From: Nitrospirota bacterium
GTDB taxonomy: Bacteria; Nitrospinota_A; UBA7883; JACRGQ01
Direction: 5' to 3'
NCBI GenBank assembly: GCA_024275955.1
Contig: JAJRYD010000029.1
Span: forward strand, 44,117-108,116
Length of the DNA stretch: 64,000 nt
Below, piece after piece: positions 27,329 to 36,782 of this stretch. The notes below the pieces were generated by a model. The model had not been told where the DNA came from, did no database searches, and was given only the letters and a program-made list of their open reading frames with translations. The position numbers and the translations under genes are program-made. How positions within the stretch are numbered: the first letter of the stretch is position 1; each line of letters opens with the position of its first letter.

Positions 27329-27823
27329 GTGTTTAGGTTGTCGAAAAAGGGCGAGTATGCTCTTAGGTCTGTTTTTCATCTCGCTGTCCGCGATACCATC
27401 TGTACTACAGAAGAGATTTCAAAGGCTCAAGATATACCTCGTCCGTTTCTAAAAAAAATTATCCAGTCGCTTAGTGTGGCGGGAATTGTCATTTCGACCA
27501 AAGGTCAAAAAGGCGGAGTCGTTCTGGCTCTCCCTTCAAACAAAATTACACCCAAAGACGTTATCGAGAAAGTAGAGGGGCCGTTGTTTCTTAACGACTG
27601 CCTTTTGTGCGAAGGAACATGTCCGCGAGACAGCATCTGCCCTTTGCATGAGGTCTGGAAAAAGTGTCAGGGAAAAATTGTCGAAGAGCTGAGCGCGAGC
27701 AACTTCGCGGAGCTTGGAAAGCGGCACCTTGAGCTTGTCGCGGCCGCAAAAAAAGACAAACGGAAAATGGGGGTAATTCCAAAGTCAATTTTAGGCCTAG
27801 TTCCGGCAAATGCTGAAGGCTGA
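27329..27823 (+). CDS. Rrf2-family transcription regulator with C-terminal cysteines
   Basis: 164 residues from GTG 27329; an in-frame upstream ATG at 27191 adds 46 hydrophobic residues not seen in the family. The winged-helix start F-R-L-S-K-K-G-E-Y-A-L-R, then I-P-R-P-F-L-K-K-I-I-Q-S-L and the wing T-K-G-Q-K-G-G-V, are typical Rrf2/IscR/NsrR. The C-terminal C-L-L-C-E-G-T-C-x5-C-P-L-H provides enough cysteines for an Fe-S cluster, so it may sense oxygen, NO or iron. It lies 85 bases upstream of ccoN in the same direction, with a palindrome between them, so control of the cbb3 operon is the natural inference. Confidence 0.88.
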   Translation: MFRLSKKGEYALRSVFHLAVRDTICTTEEISKAQDIPRPFLKKIIQSLSVAGIVISTKGQKGGVVLALPSNKITPKDVIEKVEGPLFLNDCLLCEGTCPRDSICPLHEVWKKCQGKIVEELSASNFAELGKRHLELVAAAKKDKRKMGVIPKSILGLVPANAEG

Positions 27824-27856
27824 ATAGTTTTAAGGGTTAATTTTTTGTAGGTTAAG

Positions 27857-27872
27857 CTGGTTAAGCAACCAG
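27857..27872. promoter_or_regulatory. Candidate operator palindrome upstream of ccoN
   Basis: CTGGTT-AAGC-AACCAG, a perfect 6-bp inverted repeat with a 4-base centre, 37 bases before the ccoN start and not followed by a T-run. Position between the Rrf2 gene and ccoN makes it a candidate binding site for that regulator. Confidence 0.4.
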
Positions 27873-27908
27873 TATAAAGTGCGAGTTTAATATAGCGGGG
27901 AGGGGACG

Positions 27909-29330
27909 TTGTCGAATAATCAGGAAGATAGTTTATATAACTTTAAAATAGTCCAGTGGTTTACCTTTTGCGCGGTGCTCTATCTGCTGGTTGGAACCTT
28001 TGTAGGTTTATACATAGCGGCTGAGCTTGCGTGGCCTTTTCTTAACTTCGATATACCATACCTAACATTTGGACGGCTTCGCCCGCTTCATACTAACGCG
28101 GTAATTTTCGCGTTCGGCGGTTGCGTGTTGATGGCCTCTTCGCACTATATAGTGCAAAGGACATGCGCGGTGAGGATATGGAGCGACAAACTGGCGTGGT
28201 TCACATTCACGACATGGAATATCGTAATAGTATCTGCCGTCATTACGCTTCCGCTAGGGCTTACTCAGGGTAAGGAATACGCGGAGCTTGAATGGCCTAT
28301 CGACATACTGATTGCTGTTTCATGGCTTTCGTATCTTTTTAACTTTGTGATGACATTGGCAAACAGAAAAGTCTCTCACATTTATGTGGCCAACTGGTTT
28401 TTCCTCGCGATGATGGTAATGATTACCTATCTTCATGTGGTAAACAGTCTTGCCATACCTGTGGGGCTCTTTAAGTCTTACTCCATATTTTCAGGGGTGC
28501 ATGACGCGATGATTCAATGGTGGTATGGGCATAACGCCGTCGGCTTTTTTCTTACGGCCGGTTTTCTTGGAATAATGTACTACTTCATACCGAAACAGGC
28601 AGGAAGGCCTATTTTTTCCTACAGGCTTTCGGTAGTCCACTTTTGGGCGCTGACATTCGGGTATGTTTGGCTCGGTTCGCACCACCTGCAATATACCGCT
28701 CTGCCAGATTGGGCAGGCTCTCTTGGCGCCGCTGTTTCTCTTGCGATGATAATCCCATCGTGGGGCGGGGCGGTAAACGGGCTATTCACGCTTAGCGGGG
28801 CATGGCACAAGCTTAGGACCGACTATGTACTGCGGTTCCTTATTATGGCGGTCGCCTTCTACGCGATGTCTACCTTTGAAGGGCCTTTGATGAGCATTAG
28901 AACTGTCAACGCTCTTTCTCACTACACCGATTGGACTATAGGCCATGTTCATTCCGGCGCTCTTGGCTGGGTAGCGATGGTTGGCATAGGAGCGATTTAT
29001 CACCTAATACCAGTACTCTGGAATACAAAAATGTATTCAGAAAACCTCATCAATGTCCATTTCTGGATGGCTACGATAGGAACAGTTATATACATCTGCG
29101 CCATGTGGGTATCGGGAATTATGCAGGGCCTTATGTGGAGAGCGTATGACGAGCAAGGCTCGCTTCTTTACACCTTTGCCGAATCGGTAGAGGCTATGCA
29201 CCCCTATTATGCTTTGCGGGTGCTTGGAGGGTTGGTCTTTGTCGGCGGTGTCGCCTTGATGTTCTTCAACATGATTATGACGATTAAAAACTCCGGCCAG
29301 ACGGCCGAAGCTACGGAAGGGGGGCGTTAA
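27909..29330 (+). CDS. ccoN: cbb3-type cytochrome c oxidase subunit I
   Basis: 473 residues, 12 or more membrane helices, TTG start behind GGGGAGGGG. Catalytic subunit of the high-affinity terminal oxidase. All metal ligands are present: the low-spin heme His in P-L-H-T-N-A-V-I-F, the CuB His in W-Y-G-H-N-A-V-G-F and the pair in G-S-H-H-L-Q-Y, and the heme pair in I-G-H-V-H-S-G. First gene of ccoNOQP; the next start is one base after its stop. Confidence 0.97.
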   Translation: MSNNQEDSLYNFKIVQWFTFCAVLYLLVGTFVGLYIAAELAWPFLNFDIPYLTFGRLRPLHTNAVIFAFGGCVLMASSHYIVQRTCAVRIWSDKLAWFTFTTWNIVIVSAVITLPLGLTQGKEYAELEWPIDILIAVSWLSYLFNFVMTLANRKVSHIYVANWFFLAMMVMITYLHVVNSLAIPVGLFKSYSIFSGVHDAMIQWWYGHNAVGFFLTAGFLGIMYYFIPKQAGRPIFSYRLSVVHFWALTFGYVWLGSHHLQYTALPDWAGSLGAAVSLAMIIPSWGGAVNGLFTLSGAWHKLRTDYVLRFLIMAVAFYAMSTFEGPLMSIRTVNALSHYTDWTIGHVHSGALGWVAMVGIGAIYHLIPVLWNTKMYSENLINVHFWMATIGTVIYICAMWVSGIMQGLMWRAYDEQGSLLYTFAESVEAMHPYYALRVLGGLVFVGGVALMFFNMIMTIKNSGQTAEATEGGR

Positions 29331-29331
29331 G

Positions 29332-30000
29332 ATGAGTACGAATACCGAAAACGAAACCTTCCAACAAAAGCTGGAGAAGAATGTTGTTGCTCTGACACTG
29401 GTGCTGGCTCTTGTTCTGTCAATAGGCGGAATTGTTATGATAGTTCCTCTTTTTTATCTTGATAATACGCTTGAGAGCTCGGAAAAGTTTCCCGAGCTTG
29501 AAGGGGTACGACCATACACAGCATTGGAACTGGCGGGGCGGGATGTCTACCTGCGCGAAGGATGCTATCTTTGCCATTCTCAGATGATAAGGCCTTTTAG
29601 AGACGAGAAGGAGCGTTACGGCCATTATTCTTTGGCTGTCGAGTCTAAGTACGACCATCCACACCAATGGGGCTCTAAACGAACAGGCCCCGACCTTGCG
29701 AGGGTAGGCGGAAAATATTCCGATGAGTGGCATTACGAACACCTAGAAGACCCGAGGTCTGTCGTGCCGGAATCGGTAATGCCCAGGTACCGCTGGCTGA
29801 AGAAAGCAGAGGTAAATGGAGAGCAGATTAAGAGCAATATGAACGGGATGAAGATTATCGGTGTGCCGTATTCCGACAAAGATATAGAGAACGCCCCTAA
29901 CGATGTCAACGGCAAAACAGAGCTGGAAGCTCTTGTCGCGTATCTGCAGGTGCTTGGCACCATGATTAAGTTTGAAGAAGGGAAGGATTATCGTGACTAG
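29332..30000 (+). CDS. ccoO: cbb3-type oxidase monoheme cytochrome c subunit
   Basis: 222 residues. One N-terminal membrane anchor (residues 20-45) and a periplasmic cytochrome c domain with heme site C-Y-L-C-H followed by S-Q-M-I-R-P. The axial Met is probably in V-M-P-R-Y. CcoO takes electrons from CcoP to the CcoN hemes. Its last bases overlap the ccoQ start by 8. Confidence 0.96.
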   Translation: MSTNTENETFQQKLEKNVVALTLVLALVLSIGGIVMIVPLFYLDNTLESSEKFPELEGVRPYTALELAGRDVYLREGCYLCHSQMIRPFRDEKERYGHYSLAVESKYDHPHQWGSKRTGPDLARVGGKYSDEWHYEHLEDPRSVVPESVMPRYRWLKKAEVNGEQIKSNMNGMKIIGVPYSDKDIENAPNDVNGKTELEALVAYLQVLGTMIKFEEGKDYRD

Positions 30001-30196
30001 TATTAAAGCATTTTTCCAAACCGACTTCCAAGCTATGACAGCGTCCGATTATGTTGGCCTTGCCATGACCATTATTGTATTTCTGCTGATGGCCGCGGCG
30101 TATCTATACGCATTTCATCCTAAAAACAGGGAAAAATTAAATTCTTACGGAGATATCCCTTTAAGAGATGATTTACACGAAAGGGGGGGGAAGTAA
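29993..30196 (+). CDS. ccoQ: cbb3-type oxidase small subunit CcoQ/FixQ
   Basis: 67 residues from GTG 29993, chosen because GGAAGGA precedes it; an earlier in-frame start would lie inside ccoO. One membrane helix ([13 protein letters not shown]) followed by the F-H-P-K-N-R-E-K segment usual in CcoQ. It stabilises the complex in known systems. ccoP starts on the next base. Confidence 0.9.
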   Translation: MTSIKAFFQTDFQAMTASDYVGLAMTIIVFLLMAAAYLYAFHPKNREKLNSYGDIPLRDDLHERGGK

Positions 30197-31063
30197 ATGA
30201 GCGACATAAACGAAACTCCTGATGAAGCGGGCGATACCGGCCATGAGTGGGATGGAATACGCGAGCTGAAAAACCCTATCCCAAGATGGTGGATGGTCTC
30301 CTTTTATGCTTCTATTCTCTGGTTGGTGCTGTACCTCATTCTTTACCCCAGCATTCCGCTGATAACCGGAAATTCCGAGGGACTGCTGGGCTGGACTCAG
30401 GTAAAAGAGTATAAAGACGGCATGAAAGAGGTAGAAGCTATAAGGGCGCCTTTTGAAAAACGGATAAAAGAGCTTGATGTTGGCGGAATACTTAAAGACA
30501 CCGAGCTGTCCCAGTTTGCCATAGCCTCCTCTAAAGTTCTTTTTGGCGACCACTGCGCTCCGTGTCACGGGTCTGGCGGGCAGGGTACTTCCGGCCTCTA
30601 TCCAGTACTTGTGGATGACGACTGGCTCTACGGAGGCAAAATCGAAACTATAGTGGAAACAATCGCCGAAGGGCGCGAAGGTTCTATGCCGGGTCATAAA
30701 GATTCGCTCTCCCAAAAGGAGCTTGACGATGTTGTAAAGTTTGTCCAAAGCCTGAGTGCCGGAAGCTTTTACGCGCCTGGAAAGAAAGTATATCTTGGCG
30801 AAACAGCGGGTGAGGCAGAGTGTGCCGGCTGTCACGGCGAAGACGGCAAAGGCCTTACAGATTTCGGCTCTGCAAACCTTGCCGACGGCATATGGCGTTT
30901 TGATGGAACGCAGGAAGGGATAATGCACACGATTTTGTACGGGGTTAACGAAGACAACCCTGACACGAGGAAAGCAAAAATGCCTGCATTTGGCGAAAAA
31001 CTTATGCCGGAGCAGATTAAAAAGCTTGCCGTAAAGGTACACCTTCTCGGTGGCGGGCAGTAG
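30197..31063 (+). CDS. ccoP: cbb3-type oxidase diheme cytochrome c subunit
   Basis: 288 residues. The N-terminal part has the CcoP pattern W-D-G-I-R-E-L-K-N-P-I-P-R-W-W before one membrane helix. Two cytochrome c domains follow with C-A-P-C-H-G and C-A-G-C-H-G; Met ligands are likely in S-M-P-G-H and K-M-P-A-F-G. It receives electrons from soluble cytochrome c. Last gene of ccoNOQP. Confidence 0.97.
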   Translation: MSDINETPDEAGDTGHEWDGIRELKNPIPRWWMVSFYASILWLVLYLILYPSIPLITGNSEGLLGWTQVKEYKDGMKEVEAIRAPFEKRIKELDVGGILKDTELSQFAIASSKVLFGDHCAPCHGSGGQGTSGLYPVLVDDDWLYGGKIETIVETIAEGREGSMPGHKDSLSQKELDDVVKFVQSLSAGSFYAPGKKVYLGETAGEAECAGCHGEDGKGLTDFGSANLADGIWRFDGTQEGIMHTILYGVNEDNPDTRKAKMPAFGEKLMPEQIKKLAVKVHLLGGGQ

Positions 31064-31101
31064 AAGAGTAAATTTCGCTGAAATTTGTTTCTAGTTATCG
31101 T

Positions 31102-31139
31102 TATATTCCCAGCCGCTTTTAAGGCGGCTGGGGATATAC
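31102..31139. terminator. Strong hairpin between ccoP and ccoG
   Basis: CCCAGCCGC (31108-31116) pairs with GCGGCTGGG (31124-31132) around a 7-base loop, and the flanking TATAT/ATATA extends the stem past one wobble pair. There is no T-run on either strand, so it may reduce transcription into ccoG or protect the ccoP mRNA end rather than act as a classic terminator. Confidence 0.45.
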
Positions 31140-31303
31140 GAACTTTCTGCCGGTGTGGTGCCGGCTTTCATTAGAAAGGTGCAAAACATCTTTTTAATTG
31201 TTATTCTTAAGGTTTAGGCATCTCGATTTTCGGGAAATTATAAATCTAATTTCAAAAAGTCTGAATTTAGGCCGCTTTTAATCTGGCTGTGGGGAACAAA
31301 AGC

Positions 31304-32725
31304 TTGAGCGAAAATATAAAAGAGCAGGAGCTAGCAGAGCTTTATAGCGAATCTGAGTATTGGCATGTAAATCTTGGCGAAACGACAATACATGCCAAGA
31401 GAATTTCGGGCAAGTTTCGTAATATAAAGTGGATTATCGCCGCCGCTGTCTACCTTCCATGTTTCCTCGTGCCTTATATTAGGTGGGAGGGCAAGCAGGC
31501 GATACTTCTGGATATTCCGGGAAGAAAATTTAATTTTTTTAGTCTGCATATATGGCCTCAGGAAGTATGGATGCTGGCTCTTTTACTTATGCTCTTTTTT
31601 TTGGTCATGCATGCCGTTACCTCTGTGGCCGGAAGAGTCTTTTGCGGTTATTTTTGTTGGCAGACTGTCTGGGTAGACGTTTTTACATGGATAGAGGAAA
31701 AGTTAGAAGGCCCGCCGGTAGCTAGAGTAAAGCTCGACGCCGCTCCGCTCTCTTTCCATAAAGTAAAAATAAAAGCGGCTAAGCATACAATATTTCTTCT
31801 GCTTGGAGTTTTTACGGGCATTTCGTTTATATCCTACTTTATAGATGTTTACGATATGTGGGGGTACTATTTCACTCTATCCGGGCCTAAGGAGATATGG
31901 ATAACTATCCTCCCTTTTGCTATCGGCACATACCTTGGTGTCGCGTTCATGCGGGAGCAGATATGTTTTTGGCTTTGTCCATACGCCAGGATACAAGGCG
32001 TTATGAGTGATGCCGATACGATAATGCCTACCTACAATTTTAAGCGCGGGGAGCCAAGAGGCAAGATAAAACGCGAAAGCGGTGATGATGAAAAAAAGCT
32101 TGGAGACTGCATAGATTGTAGCCTTTGCGTGGCGGTATGCCCCACAGGTATAGATATCCGTCATGGACAGCAAGAGGGCTGTATTACCTGCGGGCTTTGC
32201 ATAGATGCCTGCAATTCAATAATGGAGAAGGTAGACCGCCCGAAAGAACTTATTACCTACATATCGTTAAGGGAACTGCTTGGACATAGGCACCGTCCTT
32301 TCTATAAAAGGGGCAGGGTGCTTTTATATTTCGCTATAATTTTATCGCTCTGTTCCGGAATTGTTTGGGGGCTTATAACTATAACGCCTCTTTCACTTAC
32401 CGTCATAAGGGAACGCCAGCCGCTTTTTGTCATGCTGAGCAACGGAGATATACAGAACAAGTACACGCTTAAAATTTTAAATAAATCAAATTCCGACATA
32501 GATGTCGCCGTAAAAGTTAGAGGGCTTAGAGGGGCGGTTCTTGAGTTAAGGCCGTCAAAGATTACGGTGCCTGCCGGAAAGCTTAAAAAGGTTACTGCTT
32601 TTGTCAGGGAACACCGCGAGAATATTGATGGCAAAAGCACGCTGACCTATTTTAAAGTGGAAAACATGAAAAATAAAAAAATGAGAGATAGTTACAAAAC
32701 AGTTTTTATGGGGCCAAAACGATGA
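31304..32725 (+). CDS. ccoG: cbb3 oxidase maturation ferredoxin CcoG/FixG (RdxA)
   Basis: 473 residues from TTG 31304, which has GGGGA eight bases upstream; GTG 31289 is the alternative. Several membrane helices, then two 4Fe-4S sites: C-I-D-C-S-L-C-V-A-V-C-P-T-G-I-D-I-R and C-I-T-C-G-L-C-I-D-A-C, and a C-terminal periplasmic Ig-like domain (FixG C-term). In studied bacteria it reduces Cu(II) for delivery to CcoN. It overlaps ccoH by ATGA. Confidence 0.95.
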   Translation: MSENIKEQELAELYSESEYWHVNLGETTIHAKRISGKFRNIKWIIAAAVYLPCFLVPYIRWEGKQAILLDIPGRKFNFFSLHIWPQEVWMLALLLMLFFLVMHAVTSVAGRVFCGYFCWQTVWVDVFTWIEEKLEGPPVARVKLDAAPLSFHKVKIKAAKHTIFLLLGVFTGISFISYFIDVYDMWGYYFTLSGPKEIWITILPFAIGTYLGVAFMREQICFWLCPYARIQGVMSDADTIMPTYNFKRGEPRGKIKRESGDDEKKLGDCIDCSLCVAVCPTGIDIRHGQQEGCITCGLCIDACNSIMEKVDRPKELITYISLRELLGHRHRPFYKRGRVLLYFAIILSLCSGIVWGLITITPLSLTVIRERQPLFVMLSNGDIQNKYTLKILNKSNSDIDVAVKVRGLRGAVLELRPSKITVPAGKLKKVTAFVREHRENIDGKSTLTYFKVENMKNKKMRDSYKTVFMGPKR

Positions 32726-33246
32726 CGGATAACGAGAAAGAAAAAAAGAGATGGCCGGAGGAAAAGTCGGACTTTAGGTCTCCTTGGGTTTGGGGGATAG
32801 GCACGCTGTTTTTACTTTTTATGTCTGTCGAAGTTTATATGGTCATAACCGCTATAGCGGCAAAACCAGACCTCGTAACGAACGATTACTACGAGCGCGG
32901 GCAAAGCTTTACCGAAAGGTCAAAGCTAAAAAGCGAAACTATCCAAAAGCTCGGCTGGGAGATGAATTTTACCGTCGGCGAGATAATAGTGGATGAGCCT
33001 GCACGCTTATCATTGTCTATCACTTCCAAAGGCGATGCCATAGATGTCGGTGAGGTCTTTTTGTTCGTCTACCGCCCTTCCAACGCTAAGAAAGATTTTA
33101 AAAGGCAGATGGAGAAAGCTACAGAAGGTAACTATCAGGCAGAATTGACATTTGACGAGCCGGGGTATTGGGATGTTATCGCGGTGGCCAGACGCGATGG
33201 AAAAGAGGCAGACGTGGCAAGACGTATATATGTAAAAAGCGATTAG
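32722..33246 (+). CDS. ccoH: FixH/CcoH family membrane protein
   Basis: 174 residues, one N-terminal membrane helix (W-G-I-G-T-L-F-L-L-F-M-S), then a periplasmic beta-domain. The K-P-D-L-V-T-N-D-Y-Y-E-R-G motif just after the helix is characteristic of FixH. It is needed for assembly of the cbb3 oxidase. Overlaps ccoG by four bases; ccoI starts nine bases downstream. Confidence 0.92.
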   Translation: MTDNEKEKKRWPEEKSDFRSPWVWGIGTLFLLFMSVEVYMVITAIAAKPDLVTNDYYERGQSFTERSKLKSETIQKLGWEMNFTVGEIIVDEPARLSLSITSKGDAIDVGEVFLFVYRPSNAKKDFKRQMEKATEGNYQAELTFDEPGYWDVIAVARRDGKEADVARRIYVKSD

Positions 33247-33255
33247 AATGAGCGG

Positions 33256-35706
33256 ATGAAGGAGTCAGCCTGCTACCATTGCGGTCTTCCTGTTCCTCAG
33301 TCGGGTACGGTTGCCGGCAGTATTAACGGCGTGGACAGGCTCTTTTGCTGTGAAGGATGCAAGTCTGTTTCATCTGTCATACACGAGGCTGGGCTGGAAG
33401 GCTTTTACGGCAGAGTTCCAGATGATATAAGCCTCGCACTTCCTTTACAGGCAACCGCTCAAGCCGATATATATGATATAGATGAGTTGCAGTCCGAATT
33501 TGCCGATACCAGCTCCGATATACGGGAGGTGACTCTCCTTGTCGAGGGGATGCACTGCGCCGCCTGTGTGTGGCTTATCGAGAAGGTTTTGGAAAAAGCA
33601 GAAGGAACCAAAGAGGGGAGGGTGAATCTTGCCGCTAAGAAGCTTCGTGTCAGGTGGGACAACAGCACAACGAAGCTTTCCGAAATAATCAAAAAGGTCG
33701 CCTCGGTTGGATACTCGTCTGTTCCATACACAGCTAGCGCGGCGATGGAGGAAGCTGAGAGTTCCAGGAGAAGTTCACTTTTTCGTATCGGCTTTTCAGG
33801 TTTTGCCGCCATGAATATGATGTGGATATCTATTGCATTGTGGACAGGTGCCGGCGATGGCGAATACCGTGATTTTTTCAGGATTATAGGGATGTTTCTC
33901 TCGTTCTTTACGCTTGCCTACTCCGGCTACCCGTTTTTTAAAAATTCTTTTTTGGGGCTAAAAAGCTTTTATCTGACTATGGACCTTCCGATAGTAATAG
34001 GCGCGCTTTCTGTATTTTTTTACTCTTCCTACATAACACTTCTTTCGCCGGATAGCGGTGAAGTTTATTTCGACACGGTGGTCGCGCTTATATTTATTAT
34101 CCTCATAGGCCGGCATCTTGAAACATCTTCCAGAGCTATGGCGATGGATGCCGCAGGACGGCTTATGCAACTCCAGCCAAAAGTTGCCACAGTTTTAAGA
34201 GATCGGCTGGAGTCAGCAGTACATGTAAAAACCGTAAAGAAAGGCGAAACTATTTTAATAAGGCCGGGCGAGCGTATAGCGCTTGATGCCGAAGTTATCA
34301 GCGGAGAGAGTGATGTCGATGAATCTATCGTAACCGGCGAGTCGAAAATGGTTAAAAAGTCTGTCGGCAGTCTGCTGGTGGCGGGAGCTATGAATGGAAA
34401 CGGGTCATTAACCGCAAAGGTTGTAAACGCTCTCCCCAACGGTACGCTTAGCAAAATGGCAAAGCTTATAGACGAAGCGCAAACCAGCAAAGCACCTACC
34501 GAGCGTATAGCGGAGAAGATCGTGCCGTGGTTTATAGCGGCAACCATCTCTGCATCGGTAGTTACTTTTTATCTATGGTATGGAGAAGGGCTAGAGACCG
34601 CGCTTTTGACCGCTGTTTCGGTGTTGATAATAACATGTCCGTGCGCTCTCGGTCTTGCCACTCCGATGGCTGTAACGGCTGGCATGAGGCTTGGCTCCCG
34701 TATAGGGGTGCTTGTAAAAAACGGAGCCGCGATAGAGATTTTGTCGACTGTCGACAGGTTTATATTCGATAAAACCGGAGCATTGACCGAAGGGAAAATG
34801 AGCGTAATAGAAATAAAAACCTTTAACGGTTTTTTAGAAAAGGAGCTTCTTTTAGTTTCGGCTTCTGTCGAATCGCATTCCGAACACAATATAGCGAAGG
34901 CTGTAGTCCGCGCCGCCAAAGCTGAAAATATCGGCATTCTTATATCCGATATAAAAAGTTTTAAGGCGGCTCAAGGGTACGGCGTTACGGCTGTCTTTGG
35001 TGAACGAAAGGTAGTTATAGGCTCTAGAGAATGGATGGATAAGCATGATGTTTTGACTGATGGAATGTATCTGACAGAATATTTTTCTAAAGGCCGAACG
35101 GTGGTTTTTTGCGCTATCGAAGGAAAACTGGCAGGGCTGTTTGTGCTGGGCGATAGACTAAGAGATGGCTCGCTGGAGGTGATTGATTTTTTACGCAAAG
35201 AACATCTAAAAATTTCTATCTTAACCGGCGATGTAAAAGAGGTGGCGGAGCATGTCGCAAGTTCGCTTCATCTTTCTGGTTCAAACGAGGTAGAGATAAA
35301 AAGCGGAATGAAACCAGAGGAGAAGTACTTCAAAGTGGCGCAGTATCAAGAGGAGGGGAATGAAAGGGTGGTTATGATAGGTGACGGGGTGAACGACGCT
35401 CCGGCACTGGTAAAGGCAGATGTAGGGATAGCTATTAGTTCGGGTGCGGACGTTTCGGTTCAAAGCGCGGATATGATTATCACCGGAGGATCGCTTCAAA
35501 AGCTTGTTAAAGCGGTAAAACTTTCCAGAGCTACCACTGCAGTGATAAGACAGAATATCGCGATTTCGCTGGTATATAATATCGTTTTGGTTCCTATGGC
35601 GGTTATGGGGCTTATCACCCCGGTGTTTGCCGCCATTATTATGCCTCTTAGCTCGCTGACCGTTATAGGCAACACATTCCGAGTGAGGAAAGAAAAGCTG
35701 TTATGA
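33256..35706 (+). CDS. ccoI: Copper P-type ATPase of the cbb3 operon, with altered catalytic motifs
   Basis: 816 residues. It supplies copper for the CuB centre in known cbb3 systems. N-terminal cysteine domain (C-Y-H-C-G-L-P-V-P, C-C-E-G-C), an HMA domain (G-M-H-C-A-A-C), membrane C-P-C in I-T-C-P-C-A-L-G, T-G-E-S actuator motif and G-D-G-V-N-D-A-P hinge are all normal. The phosphorylation motif reads D505-K-T-G-A509 instead of DKTGT, and the nucleotide-site motif S-E-H544-N545 instead of SEHP. The catalytic Asp and His are kept. Both are single-residue changes in near-invariant motifs, so activity may be reduced. Overlaps ccoS by ATGA. Confidence 0.94.
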   Translation: MKESACYHCGLPVPQSGTVAGSINGVDRLFCCEGCKSVSSVIHEAGLEGFYGRVPDDISLALPLQATAQADIYDIDELQSEFADTSSDIREVTLLVEGMHCAACVWLIEKVLEKAEGTKEGRVNLAAKKLRVRWDNSTTKLSEIIKKVASVGYSSVPYTASAAMEEAESSRRSSLFRIGFSGFAAMNMMWISIALWTGAGDGEYRDFFRIIGMFLSFFTLAYSGYPFFKNSFLGLKSFYLTMDLPIVIGALSVFFYSSYITLLSPDSGEVYFDTVVALIFIILIGRHLETSSRAMAMDAAGRLMQLQPKVATVLRDRLESAVHVKTVKKGETILIRPGERIALDAEVISGESDVDESIVTGESKMVKKSVGSLLVAGAMNGNGSLTAKVVNALPNGTLSKMAKLIDEAQTSKAPTERIAEKIVPWFIAATISASVVTFYLWYGEGLETALLTAVSVLIITCPCALGLATPMAVTAGMRLGSRIGVLVKNGAAIEILSTVDRFIFDKTGALTEGKMSVIEIKTFNGFLEKELLLVSASVESHSEHNIAKAVVRAAKAENIGILISDIKSFKAAQGYGVTAVFGERKVVIGSREWMDKHDVLTDGMYLTEYFSKGRTVVFCAIEGKLAGLFVLGDRLRDGSLEVIDFLRKEHLKISILTGDVKEVAEHVASSLHLSGSNEVEIKSGMKPEEKYFKVAQYQEEGNERVVMIGDGVNDAPALVKADVGIAISSGADVSVQSADMIITGGSLQKLVKAVKLSRATTAVIRQNIAISLVYNIVLVPMAVMGLITPVFAAIIMPLSSLTVIGNTFRVRKEKLL

Positions 35707-35894
35707 GTGTGATTTACTGGCTTGTGCCTATAATGATTCTGGTTGGCGGGGTGGCTGTGCTTATGCTTTTTTGGTCGGTTAAAAGCGGGCAGTATGACGA
35801 TTTGGAAGGCTCTTCAAACAGAATTTTGATGGACGATGACGACCCAAAACTTCCGTGGAACCAAAAGCAAAAAGAGGACGAAGAAGACAGATAG
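35703..35894 (+). CDS. ccoS: cbb3 oxidase maturation protein CcoS
   Basis: 63 residues: one membrane helix with the family-typical I-Y-W-L-V-P-I-M-I segment and W-S-V-K-S-G-Q-Y-D-D-L-E after it, and an acidic tail with D-D-D-D-P. CcoS is required for cofactor insertion into CcoN. Last gene of the cluster; its stop is one base from the end of the convergent next gene. Confidence 0.93.
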   Translation: MSVIYWLVPIMILVGGVAVLMLFWSVKSGQYDDLEGSSNRILMDDDDPKLPWNQKQKEDEEDR

Positions 35895-35895
35895 C

Positions 35896-36570
35896 CTACA
35901 TCTCCATCATAAAGCGGTCAAAGAGAGCTGTTGATTTTAAGATTAACAAAAGCCCGTACAAAGCCATTGCGGCCGCCGCTACTTTTATGAAGCGGTTGCG
36001 AACCGAAGGCTCTATCCGTTTTACCGTCCATGCCACCCCGAAAAGCCACGGCACAGTGCCAAGCCCGAAAAGAAACATTATGGCGACGCTGTGGAAGATG
36101 TCGGCTTTTTCGAGAGCTATAGCTAGGGCCGAGTAGACAAGCCCGCAGGGAAGGAGGCCGTTAAAAATTCCGAGCAGTATCCAGTAATAAATGGAGCCTT
36201 CCTTTTGCGTTCCTTTCAAGACGGATGATGGGATTTTTAAAAATTTTGAAAGGAAGCCGAATTTTTCCGGTATCCAGCCGCCTACTTGAATAGCCAAAAA
36301 GGTTATCGAAACCCCAGCTATAAGAGAGAGCATTTTTTGGCCGTTGGCAAAGAGGTTGGACTTTAGAAAAACAATGCCGATGGTGGTTGCCGCTATCCCG
36401 AGAAAAATATAGGTAGCGACCCTTGAAAGCTGATAGAGGGCTATACCGGGCCAAGATATACGGCCGCTCCCGATAGAAACTGACGCGACAATTCCGCCGC
36501 ACATTCCAACGCAGTGAAACCCGCCCAAAAAACCTAGCAAAAATGGTGGAACATACTCGTACAACGCCAT
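35896..36570 (-). CDS. DsbD/TauE-SafE-like membrane protein (UreH-type domain)
   Basis: 224 residues from ATG 36570 (the frame extends to TTG 36606, less likely). Six or so membrane helices. The first carries G-F-L-G-G-F-H-C-V-G-M-C-G-G, and the C-terminal half has G-L-L-P-C-G-L-V-Y: paired membrane cysteines of the DsbD-like sulfite-exporter/UreH group. Such genes commonly sit at the end of cbb3 clusters, where a role in copper or thiol handling for oxidase assembly is suspected. Convergent with ccoS, so not in the same transcript. Confidence 0.8.
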   Translation of the reverse strand: MALYEYVPPFLLGFLGGFHCVGMCGGIVASVSIGSGRISWPGIALYQLSRVATYIFLGIAATTIGIVFLKSNLFANGQKMLSLIAGVSITFLAIQVGGWIPEKFGFLSKFLKIPSSVLKGTQKEGSIYYWILLGIFNGLLPCGLVYSALAIALEKADIFHSVAIMFLFGLGTVPWLFGVAWTVKRIEPSVRNRFIKVAAAAMALYGLLLILKSTALFDRFMMEM

Positions 36571-36782
36571 AAAAAACCTAACGCTGGATAAATTAAAACT
36601 GTTCAAAACAGTCTTACATAGATAAGCGAAATAATGAAAGCCTGTTTAACGCTTGGTCGCGCGTCAATTTGAGTTTCAGTCGCTTCCCATCCTTTAACTT
36701 CGCTCGTAGAAGCTGATAGGGAGTGAAAAGCTTCGGAAACTTGCTTTTGTGAAAGAGGGGCTAAGGTGTGACGCCACTTGTT

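Noticed and set aside
30173-31042. 289-residue minus-strand frame
   Set aside because: Antisense shadow of ccoP, whose two heme motifs fix the true frame.
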